DNA of 57,187 nucleotides from an uncultured Ilumatobacter sp. Lineage in GTDB: Bacteria > Actinomycetota > Acidimicrobiia > Acidimicrobiales > Ilumatobacteraceae. Under the pieces are notes generated by a model. The model did no database searches. It was not told the origin of the DNA and saw only the letters and a program-made list of their open reading frames with translations. Shown piece after piece: positions 45,752 to 54,947 of the stretch (positions are counted from its first letter, which is position 1; each line of letters begins with the position of its first letter). The stretch covers positions 1 through 57,187 of the forward strand of contig CALFRK010000141.1 of NCBI GenBank assembly GCA_937919625.1, in the 5' to 3' direction. Made by a program: the position numbers and the translations under genes.

Positions 45752-45820
45752 GTGCAAAAGTGCACGCGACCGACGACCGGTCGTTGCCGATTGTTCCGCG
45801 ATCGATCCAACATCGATCGC
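45752..45820. promoter_or_regulatory. Cluster of three inverted repeats (candidate operators)
   Basis: Three perfect inverted repeats occur within 69 bp: GTGCA-AAAG-TGCAC (45752-45765), the 12-bp palindrome ACGACCGGTCGT (45773-45784), and GCGATCGAT-CCAAC-ATCGATCGC (45798-45820) with 9-bp arms. None is followed by a T-run, and they sit in the middle of a divergent region, so binding sites for dimeric regulators are more likely than terminators. Confidence 0.55.
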
Positions 45821-45962
45821 CACGTCGATCCCGACATTCATGATGGAGAAATTCAGGAAAGGGTGGTTGCCGCGTCTATCGTTTCGGAAGTTCGACACGA
45901 TGTTGCGCCCGGCCGGGTCGTGGCGTCGCGAGCGTGACCAAGAATCTGTTATCAGAGATCGC

Positions 45963-46018
45963 GACCAAGACATCGTGACCAAGACATCGTGACCAAGACA
46001 TCGTGACCAAGACATCGT
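45963..46018. repeat. 14-bp tandem repeat, four copies
   Basis: Four exact copies of GACCAAGACATCGT start at 45963, 45977, 45991 and 46005, ending 12 bp before the cytochrome c start codon. A partial copy (GTGACCAAGA) lies at about 45935. The period of 14 is not a multiple of three, so it is not a coding repeat. Confidence 0.9.
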
Positions 46019-46030
46019 GAGAGGACGAGC

Positions 46031-46861
46031 GTGACCGAAATCCCCGAGCACCTGCTGAAGCGAAGCCGCGAGCGCCGCGCCGCGGGCGGTGCCGGCGACG
46101 AGGTCGCAGCTGCGACGCCTGCCACTACAACACCGGCCACCACTGCCAGCTCTGCTCCGGCATCTGCGCCCGGATCCGTCGCCCGCGCCGCCGCCCCTAC
46201 CCCAGCGGGGCCTCCGCCACCCAAGCCCGACAGTGCCGTGGTCGCCGCCTACAAGGCACGCCGTCGCATCCCGTTCTGGGCGATGGTCGCCCTCAGCGCC
46301 CTGCCAGTGTGGGCATTCCTCTATGTCCGAGCCCTGACACAATCACCTGTCGAGGCGGCCGGTCCACTCGGCCTCGGCGCCGAGGTGTATGGCGGTTGCG
46401 CAGCGTGCCACGGCGCCGACGGCGGAGGGCTTGTCGGCTACGCCTTCACCGGCGGTGAAGTACTCGACACATTCCCCCACATCGAGGACCAGCTGCGCTT
46501 CGTCTACTTCGGAACAGCCAACTACAACATCGCCGGAGTCGATGTGTACGGCAACCCCGAGCGCCAGGGAGGCGTCCACGTCACCGGCGAGAAGGGCCCG
46601 ATGCCACCTCAGGGCGAGGCGGGCGGCGGCGGTCTGCTCGACTTCGAGATCCTTAGTGTTGTGTGCCACGAGCGCTACGCCCTGGGCGGTGCCGACCCGA
46701 CCGGCGAATACGCTGCCGAGTTCGCTCAGTGGTGTGCGGGAGATTCAGAGATCTTCGTCGACCTCGAAGCTGGCGGAAATCTCGCCACGCTGCACGAACG
46801 GTTCGACGCCATCTTGCCGATCGGCGACGCACCAGCGGCGGGTTCTGCTGCGACCGGGTGA
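46031..46861 (+). CDS. Membrane-anchored monohaem cytochrome c
   Basis: A 276-residue protein. It starts with EIPEHLLKRSRERR (3-16), nearly the same as the start of the cytochrome b C-terminal subunit on the other strand. An Ala/Pro/Thr-rich linker leads to a membrane helix (about 82-100) and a haem site CAACH (123-127). The order cytoplasmic tail, helix, haem domain puts the haem outside. Later Cys residues (VVCHERY, QWCAGD) may form a disulfide; the first reads CH but lacks the CxxCH pattern. GTG 46031 is preceded by AGAGG. It may carry electrons from the bc complex to an oxidase. Confidence 0.88.
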   Translation: MTEIPEHLLKRSRERRAAGGAGDEVAAATPATTTPATTASSAPASAPGSVARAAAPTPAGPPPPKPDSAVVAAYKARRRIPFWAMVALSALPVWAFLYVRALTQSPVEAAGPLGLGAEVYGGCAACHGADGGGLVGYAFTGGEVLDTFPHIEDQLRFVYFGTANYNIAGVDVYGNPERQGGVHVTGEKGPMPPQGEAGGGGLLDFEILSVVCHERYALGGADPTGEYAAEFAQWCAGDSEIFVDLEAGGNLATLHERFDAILPIGDAPAAGSAATG

Positions 46862-46885
46862 AATTGCCATGAGCGGTTGCCCTCT

Positions 46886-48136
46886 ATGACCGCTCACCCC
46901 TCGGCCACCGCTGACGTCCTGGTAATCGGCGGAGGACCCGGCGGGTCGGCTGCCGCCGCACTGCTGGCCCAGCGCGGTCACCGCGTGATCGTGATCGAGC
47001 GCAAAGTGTTTCCACACGCCGATCGTTCCGGCGCCTTGCTCACACCCCGCTCGTTGACAGCGCTGCGCCAGTTCGAGCTGCCTCAACTCGAGCAATTCCA
47101 CCGCGTCCGGCACGTCCGAATCACCAGTGAGGGCCGATCCACGTCGACCACCTGGCCGAACCATCCCCAGTACCCGCAATATGCGGCGGTGGCATCGCGT
47201 TCGGCGTTCAACCAGCAGCTGATTCGAGCCGCCGTCGCAGAGGGCGCCACCGTGCTCGCCGGACACGATGCGACCGACCCGATCGTCGAACGCGGGTTCG
47301 CCCGTGGCGCCAATGTCACCGCACCCGACGGCACGACATTCGAAGCGAGGTCTGAATACACGATCGTTGCCGACGGCGCGAACAGCCGCTTCGGTCGAGC
47401 GCTGGGTACCTTCCGCAGGCCGACTTGGCCGTACGCACTCGGCCACCGAGCGACCTATCTGTCACCGCTGCACGACGCCAGCGAAATCGAACTGGTGGTC
47501 GACCTGCGCGACCGGTCTGGCACGCCGATCACCGGCTATGGCTGGATGCTGCCGGCTGGAGACGGCCACGTCACGGTCGGGGTCATGATGATGTCGACGT
47601 CGCCCTCATTTCAGGTCGTCAACCCTGCCCATCTGCTCGCGCGGGTGATCACCGACCACGGTGCCCGCTGGCACCTTGCCACCGAACCGGTCGCCCCCGG
47701 CAGCGGTGGCCGAGTTCCGCTGGGGATGTCGGTTCAGCCATCGGCCGGTCCGACCTACCTCTTGATCGGCGATGCCGCGGGAGCCGCAAATCCGCTGTCA
47801 GGGGCGGGTATCGAAGCGGCACTCGAAACCGGGGCGTTGGCGGCAGGCGTCGTCGACGAAGCGTTGCAGACCGGAACATCGGCGGCCCTGCAGCAGTACT
47901 CGCAGCTGCTCTCGCAGCATTACGAATCGTTCTACAAGGTCGGTCGGCTGACAACCAGGGTGCTCGGTCAGCCCACGATGTCGCGCCGCATCAATCGACT
48001 TGCTGCAACACGACGACCCGCCGCCGATGCATTTCTGCGGCTTGCCACCGGCGAGCTGCGTCCGGGCCGAGCAGGCATCGCCGAGCTCGCCTACCGAGTC
48101 GGGCGCACGATCAGTATCGTCGCCCCGGACGCATGA
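46886..48136 (+). CDS. Geranylgeranyl-reductase-family FAD-dependent oxidoreductase
   Basis: A 416-residue flavoprotein. The N-terminal dinucleotide fold has VIGGGPGGSAAAALLAQRG; the second FAD motif is LIGDAAGAANPLSGAGIEAALETG. This family reduces isoprenoid chains, for example the menaquinone tail in actinobacteria (MenJ) or archaeal-type lipids. I start at ATG 46886; a TTG three codons upstream is less likely. It is 24 bp after the cytochrome c gene, so probably cotranscribed, which favours a quinone-tail role over chlorophyll or lipid roles. Confidence 0.88.
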   Translation: MTAHPSATADVLVIGGGPGGSAAAALLAQRGHRVIVIERKVFPHADRSGALLTPRSLTALRQFELPQLEQFHRVRHVRITSEGRSTSTTWPNHPQYPQYAAVASRSAFNQQLIRAAVAEGATVLAGHDATDPIVERGFARGANVTAPDGTTFEARSEYTIVADGANSRFGRALGTFRRPTWPYALGHRATYLSPLHDASEIELVVDLRDRSGTPITGYGWMLPAGDGHVTVGVMMMSTSPSFQVVNPAHLLARVITDHGARWHLATEPVAPGSGGRVPLGMSVQPSAGPTYLLIGDAAGAANPLSGAGIEAALETGALAAGVVDEALQTGTSAALQQYSQLLSQHYESFYKVGRLTTRVLGQPTMSRRINRLAATRRPAADAFLRLATGELRPGRAGIAELAYRVGRTISIVAPDA

Positions 48137-48154
48137 CCGTTCAGATCCTGCCTA

Positions 48155-49669
48155 CTAAATACTGAGGGTGCGGTGCCGGCGCCGCAGCGTGACCACCGAC
48201 AGCGCCAGGATCACCGGGTAGATCTCAAGGCGACCGAGCAACATCTGGCCCATCGTCACCCACCGCGCCAGGCGCGGCAGTTCCAAAAAATCGTGGGCGG
48301 GTCCGACGTCGCCGAGGCCCGGGCCCACGTTTCCGAACGCGGTTCCGGCCGCCGAGAACGAGGTCACGATGTCGGGGCCCGTGAGAGCGATCACCAGCGC
48401 CCCGCCGCCGAATGTGGCGAGTGCCAGCACCATAAATCCGACGATCTTGTTGGCGGTACGGTCTGGGACGATCGCACCCCCGATCCGTACCGGACGCACA
48501 AGACGCGGGTGCAAGTGACGCAGCGCCTCGCGATGGGCGTAGCTGGCGATCGCCAGCACGCGGATCAACTTGACCCCGCCGGCCGTAGACCCGGCCATGG
48601 CGCCGATCGGGAGCAGCATGATGATCACTGCCTGGGCGGCCTGCGACCAGCCGCCGTAGTCATCGGTCGCGTATCCAGTGGTAGACACGACCGAGGTCGT
48701 TGCGAAGAAGGCCCCACGGATCCGGTCGGCGATCGAGCCGGGTGCGTCGTTGACGACGAACAGGATGGCGGCGACGGCGATCACGATCACCGTGTACAAG
48801 TGAAACTCTTTCGATCGCAACAACGGACCCGCGCTCCCCCGGATCAGCCGGTACAACAAGGTGAAGCTCGATCCGGCGAAGAACATCGCCACGATCGCGA
48901 TCCATTCGATCGCTACAGAATTGAAATGCCCGATCGACGCGTTGTACGGCGAGTACCCACCGGTCGACACCGTAGTGAAGCTGTGGGCCACGCCGTCGAA
49001 CAGATTCATACCAGCGACCATGTAGGCGAGCGCCAACACGACCGTGAACCCGATGTAGACCCCCCAGAGGCGGCGCGCCGTCTGACGTACCCGAGGCGTC
49101 AGGCGTTCGCCGGTGGGTCCCGGCGCCTCTGCCTCGAGCAGGCTCATCCCGCCCGACCCGACGGTCGGCAACACAGCCACCACCAGCACGATCACGCCCA
49201 TCCCCCCAATCCACTGGGTGGTCGCCCGCCAGAACAACACCCCCGGACCGGTGCTCTCGATCGGGCGCAGCACGGTTGCTCCGGTGGTGGTGAACCCCGA
49301 GATCGACTCGAACATGGCGTCGTCAAAATCGGGAATCCATCCCGTGAGTACGAACGGCAAGGCACCCACGACCATCAGCACCACCCAAGCTAGAGTGACG
49401 GTGACGAACACGTCGAGGATCCGGATCTGGCGCGGCAACTTGGTGAACCGCCATGCCGCAAACCCGACAGTCGTGACCACAGTCCCAATCACCAGCAGCA
49501 CCGCGACGTCGGGGCCGTCGCGCCAGATGTCGACGACACCCGACGCGAGAATCCCCATCCCGGCGACGGCCAGCGTGAGCCCAACGACATGGCCGATCAG
49601 AGTCTCGTACGAGCGGCCCCACCGCTCGGTGATGTCGCTGACCGCGGCAGACTTCCTTCGCTGGCTCAC
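48155..49669 (-). CDS. trkH: Trk-type potassium uptake protein TrkH
   Basis: A 504-residue membrane transporter. The four filter-like segments are seen as SISGFTTTGATVL, FTTVSTGGYSPYNAS, SVVSTTGYATDDYGGW and GTAFGNVGPGLGDVG. It forms the K+ translocating dimer, gated by TrkA. I start at GTG 49669, preceded by GGAG; this is 16 bp after the trkA stop. It converges on the flavoprotein gene with 18 bp between stops. Confidence 0.94.
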   Translation of the reverse strand: MSQRRKSAAVSDITERWGRSYETLIGHVVGLTLAVAGMGILASGVVDIWRDGPDVAVLLVIGTVVTTVGFAAWRFTKLPRQIRILDVFVTVTLAWVVLMVVGALPFVLTGWIPDFDDAMFESISGFTTTGATVLRPIESTGPGVLFWRATTQWIGGMGVIVLVVAVLPTVGSGGMSLLEAEAPGPTGERLTPRVRQTARRLWGVYIGFTVVLALAYMVAGMNLFDGVAHSFTTVSTGGYSPYNASIGHFNSVAIEWIAIVAMFFAGSSFTLLYRLIRGSAGPLLRSKEFHLYTVIVIAVAAILFVVNDAPGSIADRIRGAFFATTSVVSTTGYATDDYGGWSQAAQAVIIMLLPIGAMAGSTAGGVKLIRVLAIASYAHREALRHLHPRLVRPVRIGGAIVPDRTANKIVGFMVLALATFGGGALVIALTGPDIVTSFSAAGTAFGNVGPGLGDVGPAHDFLELPRLARWVTMGQMLLGRLEIYPVILALSVVTLRRRHRTLSI

Positions 49670-49685
49670 CGATGCCGCTCCAGGA

Positions 49686-51026
49686 TCATGTGGCGAACAC
49701 CCGCCGCACGTCGTTGAGCGCCGACGGACGGGCAAACAGCACCACGCTCTCCCCCGCATGCAGCTCGGTGTTGCCGCGGACGATTTCGCTAGTTCCGTCG
49801 ACGCGCACGACCGCTCCGAGCAGCACGGATCGCGGCAGGTGCAGGTTGCGGACGACCGCCCCGTCTCCTGGGCTACCGGCGCCGATCACGAACTCGTCGA
49901 CCTCGACATCGCTCTCGAGGAAAGTCGCGACCGACGATGCCCCACCGCGCATCTGGCGCAGTACGGCGTTGGCCGACGCGGTACGCGGGCTGAGAGCGGC
50001 GTCGATCCCGAACTGGCGAACCAACGGCAGCAGCGCAAGTCGGTGCAACACCGCCACGGTAAACGCCTCGCTCTCGGCCGCCGCGAACGCACAGGCGAGC
50101 ACGTTGGAAGTGTCTTCTCCAGTCGCCGCGATAACGACGTCCATGGTCGACAACGATTCTTCGGTCAGCAGGTTCGTGTCGGTGATGTCGCCCTCGATGA
50201 TCGTCACTTTGCGCAATCGCTCGGCGAGCGCTGTCGCCCGCGCATGATCACGTTCGATGAGCGTGACTTCTGCGCTGCGCGTCAGATGTTCGGCCACCCG
50301 GGCGCCGACCGCGCCACCGCCCAAAACCATCACGCGGCGGACGCGCCGGCCAGCGGCGTCGAGCGCCTGGAGCACTTCATATTGACGGCTCTCGTGGGTG
50401 AGCAGCCGCACGTGGTCGCCGGCACGCACGGCCAGATCGCCGCGCGGGATGATCGTTTCACCGTCGCGCGTTACAGCACCGAACAAAAACCGCCAATGGT
50501 CGACCGACGCAATGTCGGCAAGCGTTTGATCGACCATGCTCGACTTCTCGCCGACCACGACACCGAGCACGACGAGATTGCCCCGTTCCATCGGGTACAC
50601 CTCGTCGGCACCCGACACGCTGACGAGCCGCAGGATCTCCTCGGCCGTGTCGGCATCGGGGTCGATGATCAGGTCGGCGTCGATGAGCTCACGAAGTTGC
50701 GCCCCGTCGGGGCCGCGTAGCTCGTCGGTCTGGAGACGCACGACGGTTTGCTGGGCGCCGAGCTGCTTGGCGAGCGCCGAGGCGATCATGTTGGCCTCGT
50801 CGTCCTGTGTGACAGCGGCGACCAACTGGGCTCTGTCGACACGGGCGGCGCGGAGCACCGATGGGTGCGTGCCGCTGCCAACGATCGTTTGTACATCCAG
50901 TTCTTCACCGAGGGCGCGGGCGATCACTTCGTTCTGCTCGATAACCACAACGTCGTGGTTTTCGGCCCCGAGTCGCTGCGCCAGATACCAGCCGACTTCC
51001 CCTGCTCCGATGATCACGACATGCAC
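49686..51026 (-). CDS. trkA: Trk system regulatory subunit TrkA
   Basis: A 446-residue cytosolic protein with two RCK units. Each starts with a Rossmann NAD(H)-binding motif, VVIIGAGEVGWYLAQRL and VMVLGGGAVGARVAEHL, and each ends in a TrkA-C domain. It forms the ring that gates TrkH in response to nucleotides. Full length; operon with trkH. Confidence 0.95.
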   Translation of the reverse strand: MHVVIIGAGEVGWYLAQRLGAENHDVVVIEQNEVIARALGEELDVQTIVGSGTHPSVLRAARVDRAQLVAAVTQDDEANMIASALAKQLGAQQTVVRLQTDELRGPDGAQLRELIDADLIIDPDADTAEEILRLVSVSGADEVYPMERGNLVVLGVVVGEKSSMVDQTLADIASVDHWRFLFGAVTRDGETIIPRGDLAVRAGDHVRLLTHESRQYEVLQALDAAGRRVRRVMVLGGGAVGARVAEHLTRSAEVTLIERDHARATALAERLRKVTIIEGDITDTNLLTEESLSTMDVVIAATGEDTSNVLACAFAAAESEAFTVAVLHRLALLPLVRQFGIDAALSPRTASANAVLRQMRGGASSVATFLESDVEVDEFVIGAGSPGDGAVVRNLHLPRSVLLGAVVRVDGTSEIVRGNTELHAGESVVLFARPSALNDVRRVFAT

Positions 51027-51121
51027 AACGAACTAGCTTGCCCGATCCGGCGGGCGCTGCGCGCTTTCCTGAAGGAAAGATGTCGTGCCAGTAGAAATAT
51101 GGTCGCGAAGGTCGATGCCCG

Positions 51122-52123
51122 TCAGCCGGCGGAGTTGCTGAGCACAGTTGCCAGTAATGCGCCGGGAGCTTGGCGCAGGGCGCCGACCGCCGGCCCATCG
51201 CCGAGCTGGTCGCACGCCGCAGCAGCTGTGTCGACGAACTGGCATGCAGTGGCGATCGCGCTCTCGATCCCATCGTCACTACGAACGATGCCGAGTGCCT
51301 TGTCGCGTTCGGCTGAAGTGAGCGGCTTGCCGAGTAAACCACGGAGCTCATCGGCCGAGCTGCGGCCACTCGCCAGGGTACGCAACACGGGGAGCGTGTA
51401 GACACCCTCTTCCATGTCGTGTCCGGCCGGCTTGCCGAGCTGTTCGGCGGTTGCCGTGAGGTCGAGTACGTCGTCGACGATCTGGAACACCATTCCGTAG
51501 GCGTTGCCGTATTCGGTGAGTGCATCGATCGTGGGGCGGTCGAGCCCGGCGACGATGCCGCCGATCCGTGCCGCCGTGCCGTACAACGAGGCGGTCTTGC
51601 CCTGGATCGAAGCGAGATAGCTCTGCTCGGGGCGATCGACGGAATAGGTGTGGCGCAGCTCCTCGATCTGACCCTCGCACAGCCATCCGATCGTTCGAGC
51701 CAGAAGTCCCGCCACCTCTGTGCCTAGTGAGGCGGCGATCTCGGAGGCCCGCGACAGCAAGAAGTCGCCGGCCAAGATCGCCTGCAGGTTGCCCCACCGG
51801 GCGTTGACCGTTTCGACCCCTCGACGTGTTTCGGCTTCGTCCATCACGTCGTCGTGATACAGCGAACCGAGATGCACTAGCTCGCAGGCGACGCCGCCCT
51901 GCACGACGTCGTCGTTGGCACTGCCACCGCCGAGCTGACCAGCGACGAGCGAGAGCACTGGGCGAAGCCGCTTGCCGCCGGCCACGATCAGGTGCGAAGC
52001 GATCTCGGTGAGATACGGATCGGAAGTGACGACCGCAGCCCTCATCGCCGCCTCGATACGGGCGCGATCGGCATCCATGCCGGGCATGAAGAACAAGGGA
52101 GACGTCGCGGGGCCGTCGGACAC
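51122..52123 (-). CDS. Polyprenyl diphosphate synthase (long-chain type likely)
   Basis: A 333-residue trans-prenyltransferase. The first Asp-rich motif is HDDVMDEAETRRG and the second QIVDDVLDLTATAEQLGKPAGHD. Small residues (Gly, Ser) 4-5 positions before the first DDxxD suggest an open pocket and a long product, suited to the menaquinone tail. GTG 52123 is the start. It lies 95 bp upstream of trkA on the same strand and near the geranylgeranyl-reductase-type gene. Product length cannot be fixed by eye. Confidence 0.92.
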   Translation of the reverse strand: MSDGPATSPLFFMPGMDADRARIEAAMRAAVVTSDPYLTEIASHLIVAGGKRLRPVLSLVAGQLGGGSANDDVVQGGVACELVHLGSLYHDDVMDEAETRRGVETVNARWGNLQAILAGDFLLSRASEIAASLGTEVAGLLARTIGWLCEGQIEELRHTYSVDRPEQSYLASIQGKTASLYGTAARIGGIVAGLDRPTIDALTEYGNAYGMVFQIVDDVLDLTATAEQLGKPAGHDMEEGVYTLPVLRTLASGRSSADELRGLLGKPLTSAERDKALGIVRSDDGIESAIATACQFVDTAAAACDQLGDGPAVGALRQAPGALLATVLSNSAG

Positions 52124-52305
52124 GAGACGCAGGCTAGGCCCTATACACCTCGCTCAGAAACACAACCGACAGCTTCCTGGTGGATCGGGAGCTTCCGTCG
52201 CTGTTCGAGACAACTGTATTGCAGTCGCGAAAACACGTCCAGCTAGGTCGCCAGACGGCCGATAGAGTGGACACACGTATTCGCCAATTCACCGAAAGGC
52301 GACAC

Positions 52306-54906
52306 ATGTTCGAACGATTTACCGACCGGGCTCGCCGGGTCGTGGTCCTCGCCCAAGAGGAAGCGCGCCTGTTGAACCACAGCTACATCGGCACCGAGCA
52401 CATTCTGCTCGGGCTGATCCATGAGGGTGAAGGCGTCGCCGCCAAAGCGCTCGAGTCATTGAGCATCTCGCTCGAGGCCGTACGCAACCAGGTCGAGGAG
52501 ATCATCGGCCAGGGCGGCTCGTCGCCATCAGGCCACATTCCGTTCACGCCGCGCGCCAAAAAGGTGCTCGAGCTGTCGCTGCGCGAGGCACTCCAGCTCG
52601 GCCACAACTACATCGGCACCGAGCACATCCTGCTCGGCCTGATCCGTGAGGGTGAGGGCGTCGCAGCCCAGGTGCTCGTCAAGCTGGGCGCAGACCTCAG
52701 CCGCGTTCGCCAGCAGGTGATTCAGTTGCTGTCGGGTTATCAGGGGCCGACGGGTGGCTCGAGCGAGGGCAGCGCCAGCGGTCGCGCCGGCGCCGACCAG
52801 GGCGGGGCCGGCGCTAATGTCGGCGGGTCCGGCAAGGGTGGCGACGACGACAAGAACAGCCAGATTCTCGATCAGTTCGGTCGCAACCTCACCCAGATGG
52901 CTCGTGAGCACAAGCTCGACCCGGTGATCGGGCGTACCCGCGAACTCGAGCGCGTGATGCAAATTCTGTCGCGCCGCACCAAGAACAACCCGGTGCTCGT
53001 CGGCGAGCCGGGCGTCGGCAAGACGGCAATCGTCGAGGGCCTGGCCCAGATGATCGTCAACAACGATGTCCCCGACACATTGCACGGCAAGCAGCTCTAC
53101 ACGCTCGATCTCGGTGCGCTCGTGGCCGGTTCTCGCTATCGCGGCGATTTCGAAGAGCGCTTGAAGAAGGTGCTCAAGGAGATCAAGACCCGCGGCGACA
53201 TCATCTTGTTCATCGACGAGATCCACACCCTCGTCGGCGCCGGTGCTGCGGAGGGCGCGATCGATGCCGCCTCGATCCTCAAGCCAATGCTGGCACGAGG
53301 TGAGCTGCAGACCGTTGGCGCCACGACGCTCGACGAGTACCGCAAGCATGTCGAGAAAGACGCTGCACTCGAGCGCCGTTTCCAGCCGGTCAAGGTCGAA
53401 GAACCCACACTCGCCCACACGATCGAGATCCTCAAGGGCATCCGCGAGCAATACGAGTCGCATCACCGTGTCACCATCACCGATCAGGCACTGGTTGCGG
53501 CTGCCAACCTGGCCGATCGCTATATTGCCGATCGGTTCCTGCCTGACAAGGCGATCGATCTGATCGACGAGGCCGGATCGCGCCTTCGCATCAAACGCAT
53601 GAAAACTCCTCCCGACCTGCGCGAGCTCGAGCGCAAGCTCGACGAGGTGCAAGAGGCCAAGAAGCGGGCAGTCGAAGACCAGCAGTTCGAAGAGGCCGGG
53701 CGCCTCCGCGACCAAGAAAAGGCCCTGCTCGAAGAAAAGGCTGCGAAAGAGATCGAGGTCAAGGCCGAGGGTGTCGATCTGTTCGACGAGGTCGATGAAG
53801 AAGCCGTTGCCGAGGTGCTGTCTTTGTGGACAGGGATCCCGGTCTACAAGCTCACCGAGGAAGAGACCGAGCGCCTGATCCACATGGAAGACGAACTGCA
53901 CAAGCGGATCATCGGCCAGGAAAACGCCGTTTCCGCTGTGTCGCAGTCCATCCGACGTACCCGCGCCGGGCTCAAAGACCCCAAGCGTCCAAGTGGCTCG
54001 TTCATCTTCCTCGGCCCCACCGGCGTCGGCAAGACCGAACTCGCCAAGACACTCGCCGACTTCTTGTTTGGGGACGACTCGGCACTGATCACGCTCGACA
54101 TGTCCGAGTACATGGAAAAGCACACGGTCAGCCGCCTCGTCGGTTCGCCCCCCGGCTATGTCGGGTATGAAGAGGGCGGCCAACTCACCGAGGCCGTGCG
54201 CCGCAAGCCATTCTCGGTCGTGCTGTTCGACGAGATCGAAAAGGCCCACCCCGACGTGTTCAACACGCTCCTCCAAATCCTCGAGGAAGGCCGTCTCACC
54301 GATAGCCAGGGCCGCTCGGTCGACTTCCGCAACACGGTCTTGATCATGACGTCCAACCTCGGCACGGCGGATCTACGCAAGGCCAATGTTGGCTTCACCA
54401 GCGGCGATTCGGCGATGAGTTACGATCGCATGAAAGAGAAGGTCAACGATGCTCTCAAGACGCATTTCCGGCCAGAGTTCCTGAACCGCATCGACGAAAC
54501 GATCGTGTTCCACGAGCACTCGCTCGAGGCCGTCGTCGAGATGGTCGACCTGATGCTCAAGCGCCTGGTCGGTCAGCTCGAGGGGCAGGGGCTCGGCATC
54601 GAGGTCACCCAGGCTGCCAAGGTCGAGTTGGCCACGATTGGCTACGACCCGCAACTCGGCGCCCGTCCGCTGCGCCGTGCGATTCAGCGCCAGATCGAGG
54701 ACACCCTGTCCGAGATGATCCTCTACAAGACCTTCTCGGCCGGCGAAATCATCGTTGTCGATGTCGAACCCGACCCCGACAAAGAGGGTAAGCAGCGCTT
54801 CACCTTCAATGCTGTCGAGGGGTTCGTGCCGCCCGCCACCGTCGAATTGGCCACCACGGCCACCAAGGACGACCCGGCCGTCGAGCCACCGCCACCAGAA
54901 TCCTGA
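52306..54906 (+). CDS. clpC: ATP-dependent Clp protease ATP-binding subunit ClpC
   Basis: An 866-residue AAA+ unfoldase. Two Clp_N repeats (each with [12 protein letters not shown]) are followed by a Gly-rich linker, AAA-1 ([19 protein letters not shown]), a UVR-type coiled middle domain (residues ~440-480), and AAA-2 ([20 protein letters not shown]). A VGF tripeptide in KANVGFTSG is the ClpP-docking loop. AAAGG precedes ATG 52306. It delivers damaged or adaptor-bound proteins to ClpP. The 180-bp divergent region upstream shows no operator that I recognise. Confidence 0.97.
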   Translation: MFERFTDRARRVVVLAQEEARLLNHSYIGTEHILLGLIHEGEGVAAKALESLSISLEAVRNQVEEIIGQGGSSPSGHIPFTPRAKKVLELSLREALQLGHNYIGTEHILLGLIREGEGVAAQVLVKLGADLSRVRQQVIQLLSGYQGPTGGSSEGSASGRAGADQGGAGANVGGSGKGGDDDKNSQILDQFGRNLTQMAREHKLDPVIGRTRELERVMQILSRRTKNNPVLVGEPGVGKTAIVEGLAQMIVNNDVPDTLHGKQLYTLDLGALVAGSRYRGDFEERLKKVLKEIKTRGDIILFIDEIHTLVGAGAAEGAIDAASILKPMLARGELQTVGATTLDEYRKHVEKDAALERRFQPVKVEEPTLAHTIEILKGIREQYESHHRVTITDQALVAAANLADRYIADRFLPDKAIDLIDEAGSRLRIKRMKTPPDLRELERKLDEVQEAKKRAVEDQQFEEAGRLRDQEKALLEEKAAKEIEVKAEGVDLFDEVDEEAVAEVLSLWTGIPVYKLTEEETERLIHMEDELHKRIIGQENAVSAVSQSIRRTRAGLKDPKRPSGSFIFLGPTGVGKTELAKTLADFLFGDDSALITLDMSEYMEKHTVSRLVGSPPGYVGYEEGGQLTEAVRRKPFSVVLFDEIEKAHPDVFNTLLQILEEGRLTDSQGRSVDFRNTVLIMTSNLGTADLRKANVGFTSGDSAMSYDRMKEKVNDALKTHFRPEFLNRIDETIVFHEHSLEAVVEMVDLMLKRLVGQLEGQGLGIEVTQAAKVELATIGYDPQLGARPLRRAIQRQIEDTLSEMILYKTFSAGEIIVVDVEPDPDKEGKQRFTFNAVEGFVPPATVELATTATKDDPAVEPPPPES

Positions 54907-54947
54907 TCAGAGTTGAGACGGTTTGATTTCTGCGATGATGGGCCCTC

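Larger units (their letters stand above)
45541..46030. promoter_or_regulatory. 490-bp divergent regulatory region between the bc/nuo run and the cytochrome c operon
   Basis: No convincing gene lies here. It should hold the promoters of both the leftward 21-gene run and the rightward cytochrome c operon. Contents seen: a 17-bp-spaced direct repeat GTCGTGTTGTC at 45569 and 45586 near the leftward start, three inverted repeats at 45752-45820, and a 14-bp tandem repeat at 45963-46018 near the rightward start. AGAGG lies just before the cytochrome c GTG. Confidence 0.65.

Noticed and set aside
45663-45992. 109-codon plus-strand frame in the divergent region
   Set aside because: It runs through the palindromes and the tandem repeat, has no ribosome-binding site and no plausible protein composition.
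52528-54276. 582-codon minus-strand frame opposite clpC
   Set aside because: Leu/Val/Asp-rich shadow of clpC with no independent signal.
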